64,000 bases of DNA from NCBI GenBank assembly GCA_958295895.1, contig CATQHI010000009.1:124001-188000 (forward strand), read 5' to 3'. Under the pieces are notes generated by a model, which saw only the letters and a list, made by a program, of their open reading frames with translations, searched no databases and had not been told where the DNA came from. Position 1 is the first letter of the stretch, and each line of letters begins with the position of its first letter. The position numbers and the translations under genes were made by a program. The DNA comes from Saprospiraceae bacterium. GTDB taxonomy: Bacteria; Bacteroidota; Bacteroidia; Chitinophagales; Saprospiraceae. Below, in pieces: positions 16,938 to 25,270 of the stretch.

Positions 16938-17357
16938 CTACTGGCCCTGGCGGGTGTATAGTCCGTCGGCGGACGGAGAGAAGTCTTCGGGGAGGTATAC
17001 CACGATATTTACGGACTCGTAGGCGGCCCCCTCGGTGCCCTTTACGGTGCGGCGCGTTTTGTCGAAGCTGACGAGTGACATGGCATCGCCGGTCACTTCC
17101 GGCTTGAGTACGTAGCGGTTTTGGCGCATATAAAAGTCGAGAATATCCTGCTTAGCGTTTTCGATTTTGACGGTGGTCTCGATGAGAATATCATCGCCCG
17201 GCCAGCTGCGGTACTCGACGTGATCGTTGGGGTAGACGTCGAAGGAGATCCGATTGACCTTGTCGATGTCTACGGTCTTGTGAAAGATGTCGGCGGGGTC
17301 CTGTGCAAAGACGCCGGCGGCCCAGGCCAGGAGGCCGAGGGTGATAAAGTAACGCAT
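16938..17357 (-). CDS. Small secreted protein, putative GIN/DUF4097-like
   Basis: A 139-residue protein with a clear signal peptide (MRYFITLGLLAWAAGVFAQ) and a beta-rich body (NRISFDVYPNDHVEYRSWPGDD, IVVYLPED). The pattern of short strands resembles the adhesin-head GIN or DUF4097 families common in Bacteroidota, but only weakly. It is probably periplasmic or surface exposed. No operon partner is evident; it ends 23 bases before the -7 box of the flavoprotein gene. Confidence 0.65.
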   Translation of the reverse strand: MRYFITLGLLAWAAGVFAQDPADIFHKTVDIDKVNRISFDVYPNDHVEYRSWPGDDILIETTVKIENAKQDILDFYMRQNRYVLKPEVTGDAMSLVSFDKTRRTVKGTEGAAYESVNIVVYLPEDFSPSADGLYTRQGQ

Positions 17358-17457
17358 GTTGAGTATCGGTTCCAGTTATTCCAAAAACGGCCGGGCGCGT
17401 TGGTTTCTTGCCCAAACTGGCCGCGTATAGATGCAATCCATCCCAAAGATAGCCCCT

Positions 17458-19350
17458 TTATAGCTCCCCCCGGTCCTGGGTTACCTCCCGCGGCTGCTTC
17501 ACCTTGGGCAGTTTCACCCCCAGGTACACCAGGTGGTACCCCCCGCCGTCGACATCGATGGACTCTGGATCGTGGGGCAGAATCTGTAGCGAGCCGTCCG
17601 GTGCCTTAAGGAACAGCGGTACGGAGTAGTTTTCCTCCCGCGCCACGATGAGCAGATCGAGCAACTCCCGCTGACTGTACAGCGGTCGCTCGTGCACGAC
17701 GGCCGCCTCGCGCTGTGCCTCGCTGAAGTTGATGAAGTCGTCCGTATGACTGAAAAGGTGCTCCGCATCCTCGGGCATCCCCCCCGCCTTCATTTCCTCG
17801 GTCGTGATGAGGCGGTAGGCGCCGCGCTCCCCGAAGAGCTCTTCGTAGCGGCTGATGGCGTACTGGTTCACGTCGTTGCTACCGGTCAGGGCTAGCAGGT
17901 AGCCCACGTCGAGTAGGTCGTACTCGTCGCTGAGGTCGGAATTGTAGATATTGGCGACGATGCCGCGTAGTCCCTTCTCACGCGCCCGCTTGACGTTGCC
18001 GGCGTTGCTATCCACTAAGAAGACCTCCCGGCCCTGCTCGTCGAGGTACTCGGCGATGGTGAGCGCAAAGTCGGTCGCCCCCAGAATAAGCACCCCGTTG
18101 GAGGAATCCTGGATCACGCCCAGTAACCGCGCCACCAGCCGCGCGGTCGTGGCATTGATGAGCACCGTACCCAGCACGATCATGAACACCAGCGGCGTGA
18201 TGTATTCCGCCCCCGGCACCCCGTCGGCCGCTAGCTTGAGCCCGAAGAGGGAGGCGATGCCCGCCGCCACGATCCCCCGCGGCCCCACCCAACTGATGAA
18301 TAGTTTTTCGTTGAAGTCCAGGTTTCCCCGCGCCGTACTGGCGAACACGCTCAGTGGCCGTAGCACCAGGATGACGAAGCCGAACAGGGCCAGCGGCCGC
18401 CAGTCCTCCGTCAGCAGCCGCAGCTCCGCCATATTCATATTGGCGGCCAGCAGGATGAAGAGGATACTGATGAGCAGTACGCTCAGCGACTCCTTGAACG
18501 ACAGGATTTCTTTGATCCGCGGCACGTCCTTATTCGCCAGCACCAGCCCCATCACCACTACGGCTAGTAGCCCCGATTCGTGTGCCAACTGGTCGCTGAG
18601 TACGAAAACCAGTAGCACGTAGGCCAGGATGAACACATTGAGCAGGTAGTGCGGCACCAGCTCCCGCCTTGATGATCTGAAACAGCCCGTAGCCGCCAGA
18701 AAGCCCAGCGTACCCCCGTAAATGATGATCTGCACGAAGGTGCGCACCGCCTCCCCCGTAAAGCCCAGCCCGTGGTCGGTGGAACTGATGAACTCGAAAA
18801 CCAGCACGGCTACCAACGCCCCCAGGGGATCGATCAGGATACCCTCCCACTTCAGCACCGTGCTCACGTTGCGGTTCAGGGGAATGTTCTGCAGAATCGG
18901 GGCGATGACCGTAGGCCCCGTCACGATGATCAGCGCCGCGAACAGAAAGCTGATGCTCCACCCCAGCCCCATGATAAAGTGAGCCGCCAGCCCCGCACCC
19001 AGAAAGGTGATGAGGCTACCGATGGAGATCAGCCGCAGGATCGACCGCTGCGTCTCCCGCACCTCCCGGAACTGTAGCGTCAACCCCCCCTCGAACAGGA
19101 TGATGCCGATGGCCAGACTCACGAAGTAGAACAACGATTCCCCCGGAAATAGGCCGCGCCCCTCCCCGTCCTCCCCGATCACCTCGAAGATGGGGCTGAT
19201 CAGCTTGCTCCCGTCGGCAGTAAAGAGGGTAGATAGCGGGCCTACGACCAGCCCGATCACGATCAGCGGCAGGATCGCCGGCACCTTCACCCGCCAGGCG
19301 AACCACTGGGCGAAGATGCCCAGAATGATGATGCCGGCGAGCTCCTCCAT
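17458..19350 (-). CDS. CPA-family cation/proton antiporter with TrkA-N domain
   Basis: A 630-residue protein. Residues 1-400 form a Na+/H+ exchanger domain with about 12 membrane segments (LFEGGLTL, FISWVGPRGIVAAGIASL); residues about 410-530 form a TrkA nucleotide-binding domain (VLILGATDFALTIAEYL, FLVDSN), and the rest is a TrkA-C-like tail. It probably exchanges Na+ or K+ for H+ at the inner membrane, useful beside a Na+-pumping NQR. Residues around 220-230 (GCFRSSRRE, bases 18665-18695) look shifted by one base between two compensating indels; the neighbouring frame reads LFQIIK there. The start overlaps the ybaB stop (TAATG). Confidence 0.9.
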   Translation of the reverse strand: MEELAGIIILGIFAQWFAWRVKVPAILPLIVIGLVVGPLSTLFTADGSKLISPIFEVIGEDGEGRGLFPGESLFYFVSLAIGIILFEGGLTLQFREVRETQRSILRLISIGSLITFLGAGLAAHFIMGLGWSISFLFAALIIVTGPTVIAPILQNIPLNRNVSTVLKWEGILIDPLGALVAVLVFEFISSTDHGLGFTGEAVRTFVQIIIYGGTLGFLAATGCFRSSRRELVPHYLLNVFILAYVLLVFVLSDQLAHESGLLAVVVMGLVLANKDVPRIKEILSFKESLSVLLISILFILLAANMNMAELRLLTEDWRPLALFGFVILVLRPLSVFASTARGNLDFNEKLFISWVGPRGIVAAGIASLFGLKLAADGVPGAEYITPLVFMIVLGTVLINATTARLVARLLGVIQDSSNGVLILGATDFALTIAEYLDEQGREVFLVDSNAGNVKRAREKGLRGIVANIYNSDLSDEYDLLDVGYLLALTGSNDVNQYAISRYEELFGERGAYRLITTEEMKAGGMPEDAEHLFSHTDDFINFSEAQREAAVVHERPLYSQRELLDLLIVAREENYSVPLFLKAPDGSLQILPHDPESIDVDGGGYHLVYLGVKLPKVKQPREVTQDRGEL

Positions 19351-19661
19351 TATCCCCCAAGCAGGCTGCCCAGTCCGCCGGGTAGCATATTATCCATCAT
19401 CCCACCGGCCTGCTGCGCCTCGTAGGCGGCCGCCTTTTCTAGGGCGCGGTTGGTCGCTACGACGAGCAAATCTTCCAGAGCCTCCAGGTCGCTGGGGTCT
19501 ACCTGCTCGGGGTCGATGCTCACGTTCTGGATCGTACGGGTACCGTCACAGCTCACCTTGACGGCGCCCCCGCCGGCCTCGGCCTCGAAGGACTGCTGGG
19601 CCAGTTGCTCCTGCATTTTGGCCTGCATTTCCTCCATTTGCTTCATCATATCTCCAAACAT
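19350..19661 (-). CDS. YbaB/EbfC-family nucleoid-associated protein
   Basis: A 103-residue protein with the family layout: a Met/Gln-rich N-terminal helix (MFGDMMKQMEEMQAKMQEQL), the central SCDGTRTIQNVSIDPEQ strand region and a C-terminal helix with ATNRALEKA, then a Gly/Met-rich tail. Members are small dimeric DNA-binding proteins usually next to recR/dnaX; here the partner is an antiporter gene with which it shares a TAATG overlap. Confidence 0.9.
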   Translation of the reverse strand: MFGDMMKQMEEMQAKMQEQLAQQSFEAEAGGGAVKVSCDGTRTIQNVSIDPEQVDPSDLEALEDLLVVATNRALEKAAAYEAQQAGGMMDNMLPGGLGSLLGG

Positions 19662-19716
19662 AGCGCGGGTGTTTCGTGAGTTCTGTAAAGGCCGGGGCGG
19701 GCTTTTTAGTTTATCC

Positions 19717-19724
19717 TACCTTTG
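19717..19724 (+). promoter_or_regulatory. -7 box of fabG
   Basis: TACCTTTG is an exact Bacteroidota -7 element, 26 bases before the fabG ATG. Confidence 0.65.
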
Positions 19725-19750
19725 CCGGTTCAGGATAAATATACACGCAC

Positions 19751-20482
19751 ATGGGATTACTAGACGGCAAAGTCGCCCTCATCACCGGCGGCTCCCGCGG
19801 CATCGGGGCCGCCCTGGTCCGTAGCCTGGCCGCAGCCGGCGCCCGCATCGCCTTCACCTACCGCAGCTCGGCCGGCCCGGCCGAGGCACTGGTCGAGGAG
19901 CTCGGCGAAGGCGTCCGAGCCTACCAGAGTGACGCAGCCGATTTCGCCGCCGCCGAGCAACTCATTAAGGGCGTCGTTGCCGACTTTGGGGGCCTCCACA
20001 TTCTGGTCAATAACGCCGGCGTGACCCGCGACAACCTGCTGCTGCGTATGAACGAGGAGCAGTGGGATACCGTCATGGACAACAACCTCAAGTCTGTCTT
20101 CAACCTTACCAAGCACGCTCTACGCCCCATGCTACGCGGCGGCGGTAGCATCATCAACATTTCCAGCATCGTCGGTCTTCAGGGCAATGCCGGCCAGGCC
20201 AACTACGCGGCCAGCAAGGCGGGCATCATCGGCTTCAGCAAGTCGGTCGCCAAGGAGATGGGGAGCCGCAATATCCGTTGCAACGTCATCGCCCCCGGCT
20301 TCATCGAAACGGACATGACCGACGAGCTCTCCGAAAAGGTCCGGCAGGACTACCTCGCCGGTATCCCCCTCAAACGTTTCGGCACGGCCGAGGAGGTGGC
20401 CGGCGCCTGTATCTTCCTCGGTTCCGACCTTAGCAGCTACGTCAACGGACAGGTCATAAGCGTCGACGGCGGCCTGTCTTAG
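19751..20482 (+). CDS. fabG: 3-oxoacyl-ACP reductase
   Basis: A 243-residue short-chain dehydrogenase that reduces 3-oxoacyl-ACP with NADPH in fatty acid synthesis. Visible signatures: TGGSRGIG cofactor loop (residues 12-19), NNAG near 88, catalytic Ser in NISSIVG, and YAASK with the Tyr/Lys pair. The C-terminal FETDM-type segment appears as GFIETDM. It has its own -7 box and is followed, with a one-base overlap, by a GT2 gene, so the three genes to 22694 are probably one operon for lipid-linked glycan work. Confidence 0.92.
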   Translation: MGLLDGKVALITGGSRGIGAALVRSLAAAGARIAFTYRSSAGPAEALVEELGEGVRAYQSDAADFAAAEQLIKGVVADFGGLHILVNNAGVTRDNLLLRMNEEQWDTVMDNNLKSVFNLTKHALRPMLRGGGSIINISSIVGLQGNAGQANYAASKAGIIGFSKSVAKEMGSRNIRCNVIAPGFIETDMTDELSEKVRQDYLAGIPLKRFGTAEEVAGACIFLGSDLSSYVNGQVISVDGGLS

Positions 20483-21171
20483 TGGTCATCGACGTCATCA
20501 TACCCGCCTACAACGAGGAAGCCAGCATCGGCCTAGTGATCGCCGAACTACCCCGGCAACTGGTGCGGGAAGTGATCGTCTGTGACAACAACAGCCGGGA
20601 CCGTACGGCACAGGTGGGCGAGGCCGCAGGTGCAACGGTGGTGCGGGAGCTCCGGCCGGGCTACGGGTCCGCCTGCCTGCGCGGAATGCAGCACATCGCC
20701 CACCGCCCGGTGGCGGAGCAACCCGATATCGTTGTGTTCGTCGACGGGGACCACAGCGATTATCCCGAGCAGCTCCCCGAGCTCGTGGCCCCCATCACGG
20801 AGGGAGGATATGACCTGGTGATTGGGTCACGGGCCCTAGGCCAGACCGAAGCCGGTAGCATGACGCTGCCCCAGGTATTCGGTAATTGGTTGGCCACTAA
20901 CTTGATTCGGTTGTTCTACGGTTACGAGTTTACGGACCTGGGGCCGTTTCGGGCCATCCGGTATCCGGCGCTGGTAGAGCTGGGCATGCGGGACCCGGAT
21001 TTTGGCTGGACGGTGGAGATGCAGGTGCGCGCCGCCAAGGCCGGCCTGCGGTGTACGGAGGTGCCCGTGCGCTACCGGCAGCGGATCGGCGTATCGAAGA
21101 TATCGGGTACCGTGCGTGGTACGTTACTGGCGGGGCATAAGATCCTGTGGACGATCTTCAAACTGATCTGA
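20482..21171 (+). CDS. GT2 glycosyltransferase (dolichyl-phosphate mannose/glucose synthase-like)
   Basis: A 229-residue single-domain GT-A enzyme: DVIIPAYNEE at the N-terminus, VCDNNSRDRT, a DGDHSDYPE metal-binding motif (DxD type, near residue 92), a GSRALG loop and QRIGVSKISGT near the end. These match DPM-type transferases that load a sugar onto a polyprenyl phosphate. The start is the GTG that overlaps the fabG stop by one base, which implies coupling. No membrane segments are evident, so it acts at the inner face of the membrane. Confidence 0.85.
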   Translation: MVIDVIIPAYNEEASIGLVIAELPRQLVREVIVCDNNSRDRTAQVGEAAGATVVRELRPGYGSACLRGMQHIAHRPVAEQPDIVVFVDGDHSDYPEQLPELVAPITEGGYDLVIGSRALGQTEAGSMTLPQVFGNWLATNLIRLFYGYEFTDLGPFRAIRYPALVELGMRDPDFGWTVEMQVRAAKAGLRCTEVPVRYRQRIGVSKISGTVRGTLLAGHKILWTIFKLI

Positions 21172-21173
21172 GC

Positions 21174-22694
21174 ATGACGGCACTGGCGTTTGTGGTACTG
21201 GCCGTCTATACGCTGAGCCTGCTGTACATCACGGTGTACTGTCTGCTGCAGTTCAATTTGTTGTACCACTATAAGTTGAGTCCGAACCCTACCGACCACC
21301 CGGTGTCGCTCGAACCGCTTGCACCTGCGGCCCCGCCCGAGACGACTCCCCTGCTTCCCTTCGTGACGGTGCAACTGCCGATTTACAATGAATACTACGT
21401 GATCGAGCGGCTGATCGATGCGGTGGCGGCTTTTGATTACCCGCGGGAGCGCTACGAAATTCACGTGCTGGACGACAGTACGGACGAGACCGTCGAGCTG
21501 GTGGCACATAAGGTGAAGGAATACCGGGCGCAGGGCTACCAGATCCGGCAGATCATCCGTCCTACCCGGCAGGGTTTCAAGGCCGGGGCACTGCGCGATG
21601 GGATGGCCGAGGCGCGGGGGGAGTTCATCGCTATCTTCGATGCGGACTTTGTGCCCGAGCCGAGCTTTTTGCGGCGTACGATCCCCTACTTTGCCGACCC
21701 CGGAGTGGGCGTAGTACAGACGCGCTGGGAGCACCTGAACCAGGACTATAGCATCATCACCCGCCTACAGGCGCTGCAGCTCAACGTACACTTTACCGTA
21801 GAGCAGGTGGGGCGGATGAACGGGGGCCACCTGCTACAGTTCAATGGCACGGCGGGCGTGTGGCGGCGGGCGGCCATCGAGGCGGGTGGGGGCTGGCAAC
21901 CGGATACCCTGACCGAGGACCTGGACCTGAGCATCCGCAGTCAGCTGGCGGGATACCGTATTTACTTTCTGGAGCGGGTGGGCAGTCCGGCCGAGCTACC
22001 GGTGGAGATGAACGGCTTCAAGAGCCAGCAGCACCGCTGGATGAAGGGGGGTGCGGAGACGGCCCGCAAGATGCTGCCTGACGTGTGGCGCAGTGCCCTA
22101 CCCTGGAACCATAAGGTGCACGCTACGGCCCACCTGCTGGCCTCGTCGATCTTTTTGTTTGTGTTCCTGTGCGCAGTGTTTAGTGTGCCGCTGCTCTTTT
22201 TGTTTGGGGAGCTAGTGCAGTATGGGTTCAGCAAGAACTTCTTTGCGATCTTTCTGACGGGTTTACTCTCCGTGATCGGTATTTACTACGTAGCCAACGT
22301 GCAGAGCGTGGCGAATAAGGAGCGGAGTTTCGGAAAGTCGGTGTTTAAGTTCTTTTTCCTTTTCCCGCTATTTCTGGCGCTGAGTATGGGGCTCTCGCTG
22401 CACAACTCGGTGGCGGTGCTACAGGGCTACCGGGGTAAGAAGAGTGCCTTCGTGCGCACGCCGAAGTTCAACATCAGCTCCGTGCGGGATAAGCTCTCTG
22501 CCAAGCGCTACCTCTCCGGCAAGCTCAACCTGATTACAATTGGGGAGGGGTTACTGTGTGTGTATTTTCTTTTTGCGGTGTGGGGGGGCTTTTACCTACA
22601 GAATACCATCTTTGTGTTCTTTCACGGGCTGCTAGCGCTGGGCTTCGGGGCGATCTTCTTTTTTAGTGTGAAGCATCTGGGGCTGGTAAAGTAG
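21174..22694 (+). CDS. Membrane GT2 glycosyltransferase, CesA/CslA-like
   Basis: A 506-residue processive-type transferase: one N-terminal membrane helix, then the GT-A domain with VLDDSTDET, IFDADFVPE, TLTEDLDLS and QQHRW (the D, DxD, ED and QxxRW set), and four or more membrane helices after residue 330. Such enzymes make beta-linked polymers or add sugars at the membrane. The start at 21174 follows the previous stop by two bases. The linker after the first helix (about residues 49-56, LAPAAPPE) is encoded by a copy of the dispersed C-rich repeat. Confidence 0.88.
   Translation: MTALAFVVLAVYTLSLLYITVYCLLQFNLLYHYKLSPNPTDHPVSLEPLAPAAPPETTPLLPFVTVQLPIYNEYYVIERLIDAVAAFDYPRERYEIHVLDDSTDETVELVAHKVKEYRAQGYQIRQIIRPTRQGFKAGALRDGMAEARGEFIAIFDADFVPEPSFLRRTIPYFADPGVGVVQTRWEHLNQDYSIITRLQALQLNVHFTVEQVGRMNGGHLLQFNGTAGVWRRAAIEAGGGWQPDTLTEDLDLSIRSQLAGYRIYFLERVGSPAELPVEMNGFKSQQHRWMKGGAETARKMLPDVWRSALPWNHKVHATAHLLASSIFLFVFLCAVFSVPLLFLFGELVQYGFSKNFFAIFLTGLLSVIGIYYVANVQSVANKERSFGKSVFKFFFLFPLFLALSMGLSLHNSVAVLQGYRGKKSAFVRTPKFNISSVRDKLSAKRYLSGKLNLITIGEGLLCVYFLFAVWGGFYLQNTIFVFFHGLLALGFGAIFFFSVKHLGLVK
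21318..21338 (+). repeat. Dispersed C-rich repeat, coding copy
   Basis: CTTGCACCTGCGGCCCCGCC plus one C is identical over 21 bases to the intergenic copy at 54971-54992 (minus). It codes a Pro/Ala-rich linker in the GT2 gene, a position that tolerates insertion. Confidence 0.6.
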
Positions 22695-22701
22695 CGTAGT
22701 C

Positions 22702-23187
22702 TTATGGCAGAATAGCTGAAGAGGTTAATTTGACTCGATTGTCAACTACCCACCCGTGCCACTCTTTGCCGTAGCTCATGCCAAGGTAATTGGCAGTCAG
22801 TCGGAAAGCAGCGTAGAATGAATCGTTGATCTGACGGTCATTGCTGCAGGAGAGCACGCTGAGTTGCTTCCCACGTAGCTGCCGGCCGAAGGATTTGTGC
22901 GTAGTAAGCAAATCGGATAAACGGTCGACAAACACCTTGAGCTGAGCACTCATGGTGTACCAGTAGACCGGACTGGCTAAAACGATGTGATCGTGAGGAA
23001 GTAGGTAGTTCTCGATGAGGTAGACAAATTGATCCCCGGTGGGGTAGTCGGCGGTGTAGCGGTAGGGGGAGAGCTGGTGGTCTAGGAGGTCGACTATGGA
23101 AGCTTCTAACAGCTCAGCCAAGGTGGCAGCGACTTTGGCGGTATTACCATCGCTGCGCGCGCTACCTAAAATAATGATGGTGGACAT
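22702..23187 (-). CDS. NADPH-dependent FMN reductase/flavodoxin-like protein
   Basis: A 161-residue flavodoxin-fold protein. The FMN phosphate loop is GSARSDGNT (residues 8-16) and the second FMN loop is SPVYWYTMSAQLKVFVDR (about 77-94), both standard for the NADPH-dependent FMN reductase/WrbA group. It probably reduces FMN, quinones or similar acceptors in the cytosol. It stands between a converging glycosyltransferase gene and the nqr operon, separated from the latter by a palindrome and the nqr terminator, so it has its own transcription. Confidence 0.85.
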   Translation of the reverse strand: MSTIIILGSARSDGNTAKVAATLAELLEASIVDLLDHQLSPYRYTADYPTGDQFVYLIENYLLPHDHIVLASPVYWYTMSAQLKVFVDRLSDLLTTHKSFGRQLRGKQLSVLSCSNDRQINDSFYAAFRLTANYLGMSYGKEWHGWVVDNRVKLTSSAILP

Positions 23188-23196
23188 AGCGTACGT

Positions 23197-23222
23197 GTAG
23201 CGACGGCTAAAGCCGTCGCTAC
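23197..23222. repeat. Perfect 12-base-arm palindrome
   Basis: GTAGCGACGGCT, an AA centre, then AGCCGTCGCTAC. It lies just upstream of the FMN reductase ATG (23187) and next to the nqr terminator. The form is that of a REP-type hairpin; an operator for the reductase gene is the alternative. Confidence 0.7.
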
Positions 23223-23225
23223 AGA

Positions 23226-23258
23226 AAAGCCCCGATCCACGTGGTGGATCGGGGCTTT
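23226..23258 (-). terminator. Intrinsic terminator of the nqr operon
   Basis: Perfect 15-base arms, AAAGCCCCGATCCAC and GTGGATCGGGGCTTT, around a GTG loop. It begins 7 bases after the nqrF stop; the minus strand continues with TTTTCTG. Confidence 0.9.
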
Positions 23259-23264
23259 GTAATT

Positions 23265-24539
23265 CTAGCTACCGAAGTCGTCAAAGGCGATATTCTCTTC
23301 GGGTACGCCGAGCTCGTCGAGCATGTTCTGGACGGCCTGGAGCATAAGGGGCGGGCCGCAGAGGTAGTACTCGATCTCCTCGGGTTCGGGATGGTCCTTG
23401 AGGTAGTTATCGAGGACGGCTTGGTGAATGAAGCCGGTCATACCATCCCAGTTGTCTTCGGGCAGGGCATCGCTGAGGGCAATGTGGTAGCTGAAATTGG
23501 GAAAGTCCTTTTCGATGTCGTTAAATTCCTCCGTGTAGAAAAGCTCGGCCTTGGAGCGGCCGCCGTACCAGTAGCTGACTTTGCGGTCGGTCTTGAGGGT
23601 ATGGAAGAGGTGGAAGATGTGACTACGCAGGGGGGCCATGCCGGCACCACCGCCGATGTAGACCATCTCCTTATCAGTGGGCTTGATGAAGAACTCACCG
23701 TAGGGGCCGGAGATCGTCACCTTGTCGCCGGGCTTTTGATTGAAAACGTAGCTAGAGCAGACGCCGGGGTTCACATCCAGGTAGGCACCTTTCTGCCGGT
23801 CGAAGGGCGGGGGTGCGATACGGATGTTGAGCATGATGATGTCGCCTTCCCCGGGGTGGTTAGCCATGGAGTAGGCGCGGAACTGCTCTTCGTCGTTCTT
23901 CATGGTGAAGTCCCACATACCGAACTTGTCCCAATCGGCTTTGAATTTATCCTGCGGTGCTCCTTTGTGGAAGACGGGGTGGGGCGTGATGTCGAAGTTC
24001 TTAAAGTCGACGGTGATTTTAGGTACGTCGATCTGGATGTAGCCGCCGGACTCGAAGTCCATCTTCTCCCCCTCAGGTAGGCGTACAACGAATTCCTTGA
24101 TGAAGGTAGCTACGTTATAATTCCGGTCGACGGTGCATTCCCACTTTTTGATACCGAAGATTTCCTCGGGGATGTGGATCTCCATGTCCTCACGCACCTT
24201 TACCTGACAGGCCAACCGTTTGTGCTCGGCAACTTCGCGACGGGTAAGGTGGTTGAGCTCCGTAGGCAGCACGTCACCGCCCCCCTTGGTAATCTCGCAC
24301 TCACACATGGCGCAGGTACCACCGCCGCCACAAGCAGAGGGAAGAAAAACACTCTTATCGGACAGGGCCGAGAGCAACGAGTTGCCGGGTTGCACCATCA
24401 GGGGGTTCTCGGTATCTCCGTTGACAACGATCTTGACCTCGCCCTGGGGTACGAGTCTGCGGCGTGCGACGAGCAGCATCGTAATGAGTGCGAGCACGAT
24501 GAGCGTAAAGACGACAACGGCTGCTCCAATGGTGATCAT
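23265..24539 (-). CDS. nqrF: Na+-translocating NADH:quinone reductase subunit F
   Basis: A 424-residue NADH-oxidising subunit: one N-terminal membrane helix, a 2Fe-2S ferredoxin domain with [16 protein letters not shown] and a later Cys in RLACQV, an FAD domain with RAYSMAN, and an NAD domain with [12 protein letters not shown] and the C-terminal YLCGPPLM. Electrons enter the complex here. It is the last gene of nqrABCDEF and is followed directly by the operon terminator. The C-terminus AFDDFG is typical. Confidence 0.97.
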   Translation of the reverse strand: MITIGAAVVVFTLIVLALITMLLVARRRLVPQGEVKIVVNGDTENPLMVQPGNSLLSALSDKSVFLPSACGGGGTCAMCECEITKGGGDVLPTELNHLTRREVAEHKRLACQVKVREDMEIHIPEEIFGIKKWECTVDRNYNVATFIKEFVVRLPEGEKMDFESGGYIQIDVPKITVDFKNFDITPHPVFHKGAPQDKFKADWDKFGMWDFTMKNDEEQFRAYSMANHPGEGDIIMLNIRIAPPPFDRQKGAYLDVNPGVCSSYVFNQKPGDKVTISGPYGEFFIKPTDKEMVYIGGGAGMAPLRSHIFHLFHTLKTDRKVSYWYGGRSKAELFYTEEFNDIEKDFPNFSYHIALSDALPEDNWDGMTGFIHQAVLDNYLKDHPEPEEIEYYLCGPPLMLQAVQNMLDELGVPEENIAFDDFGS

Positions 24540-24602
24540 GGTGGGATACTTTTATAGGTAAGCCGGAAGGGGAGCCGGCGGTTTATCTACTGGGGGTAAA
24601 AC

Positions 24603-25217
24603 TTACTCGGCAGGCGTCGGATGCCAGCCGGCAAAAACAGCCGGGTCAATACCGGTGAGGCTCAAAAAAGCGATACCCATCAGCCCCGTGATCAGGAACG
24701 CCATACCCAGACCGCGCAGTGCAGGTGGTACGTTACTGTAACGAATACGCTCCCGAATAGCGGCCAGTGCGATGATCGCCAGAAACCAGCCGAAGCCACC
24801 ACCCAGTCCGAAGGCCACCGACTCGCTTAGGTTGTACTCCCGGCTCACCATGAAGAGGCTACCTCCAAGGATCGCGCAATTCACCGTGATGAGCGGAAGG
24901 AAGATGCCCAGCGCGGCGTAGAGGCCGGGGGAGAACTTCTCCAGCACCATCTCCACCAGCTGTACGGTAGAGGCAATAACGGCGATGAAGAGGATAAAGC
25001 GTAGGAACTCGAGGTCCGCCGGAATCAGTACGTACTCGTTGATGATCCAGTTGATGGGCATCGTCACGCCAAGCACGAAGATGACCGCCAGACCAAGACC
25101 GCTCGCCGTACTTAGCGTTTTCGATACGGCCAGAAAGGAGCACATACCGAGGAAGTAGGCCAGCACCATGTTCTCGATGAAGGCCGACTTGATGAAGATG
25201 TTGAGGAAATCACCCAT
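24603..25217 (-). CDS. nqrE: Na+-translocating NADH:quinone reductase subunit E
   Basis: A 204-residue integral membrane subunit with six helices. The start MGDFLNIFIKSAFIENMVLAYFLGMCSFLAVS and the internal AILGGSLF and GFGWFLAI segments are family hallmarks. The conserved Cys in the first half-channel (GMCSFL) and a second Cys (NCAILGG) hold the intramembrane Fe centre shared with NqrD. It pairs with NqrD as inverted-topology partners. Confidence 0.96.
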   Translation of the reverse strand: MGDFLNIFIKSAFIENMVLAYFLGMCSFLAVSKTLSTASGLGLAVIFVLGVTMPINWIINEYVLIPADLEFLRFILFIAVIASTVQLVEMVLEKFSPGLYAALGIFLPLITVNCAILGGSLFMVSREYNLSESVAFGLGGGFGWFLAIIALAAIRERIRYSNVPPALRGLGMAFLITGLMGIAFLSLTGIDPAVFAGWHPTPAE

Positions 25218-25270
25218 GGCAGTGTAGGATTAGGGGATTGAGGGACGGGGGACGCAGGATAGGAAGTGGA

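Noticed and set aside
23241-24080. A 279-codon plus-strand open frame
   Set aside because: Antisense shadow of nqrF; the minus frame has full NqrF motifs.
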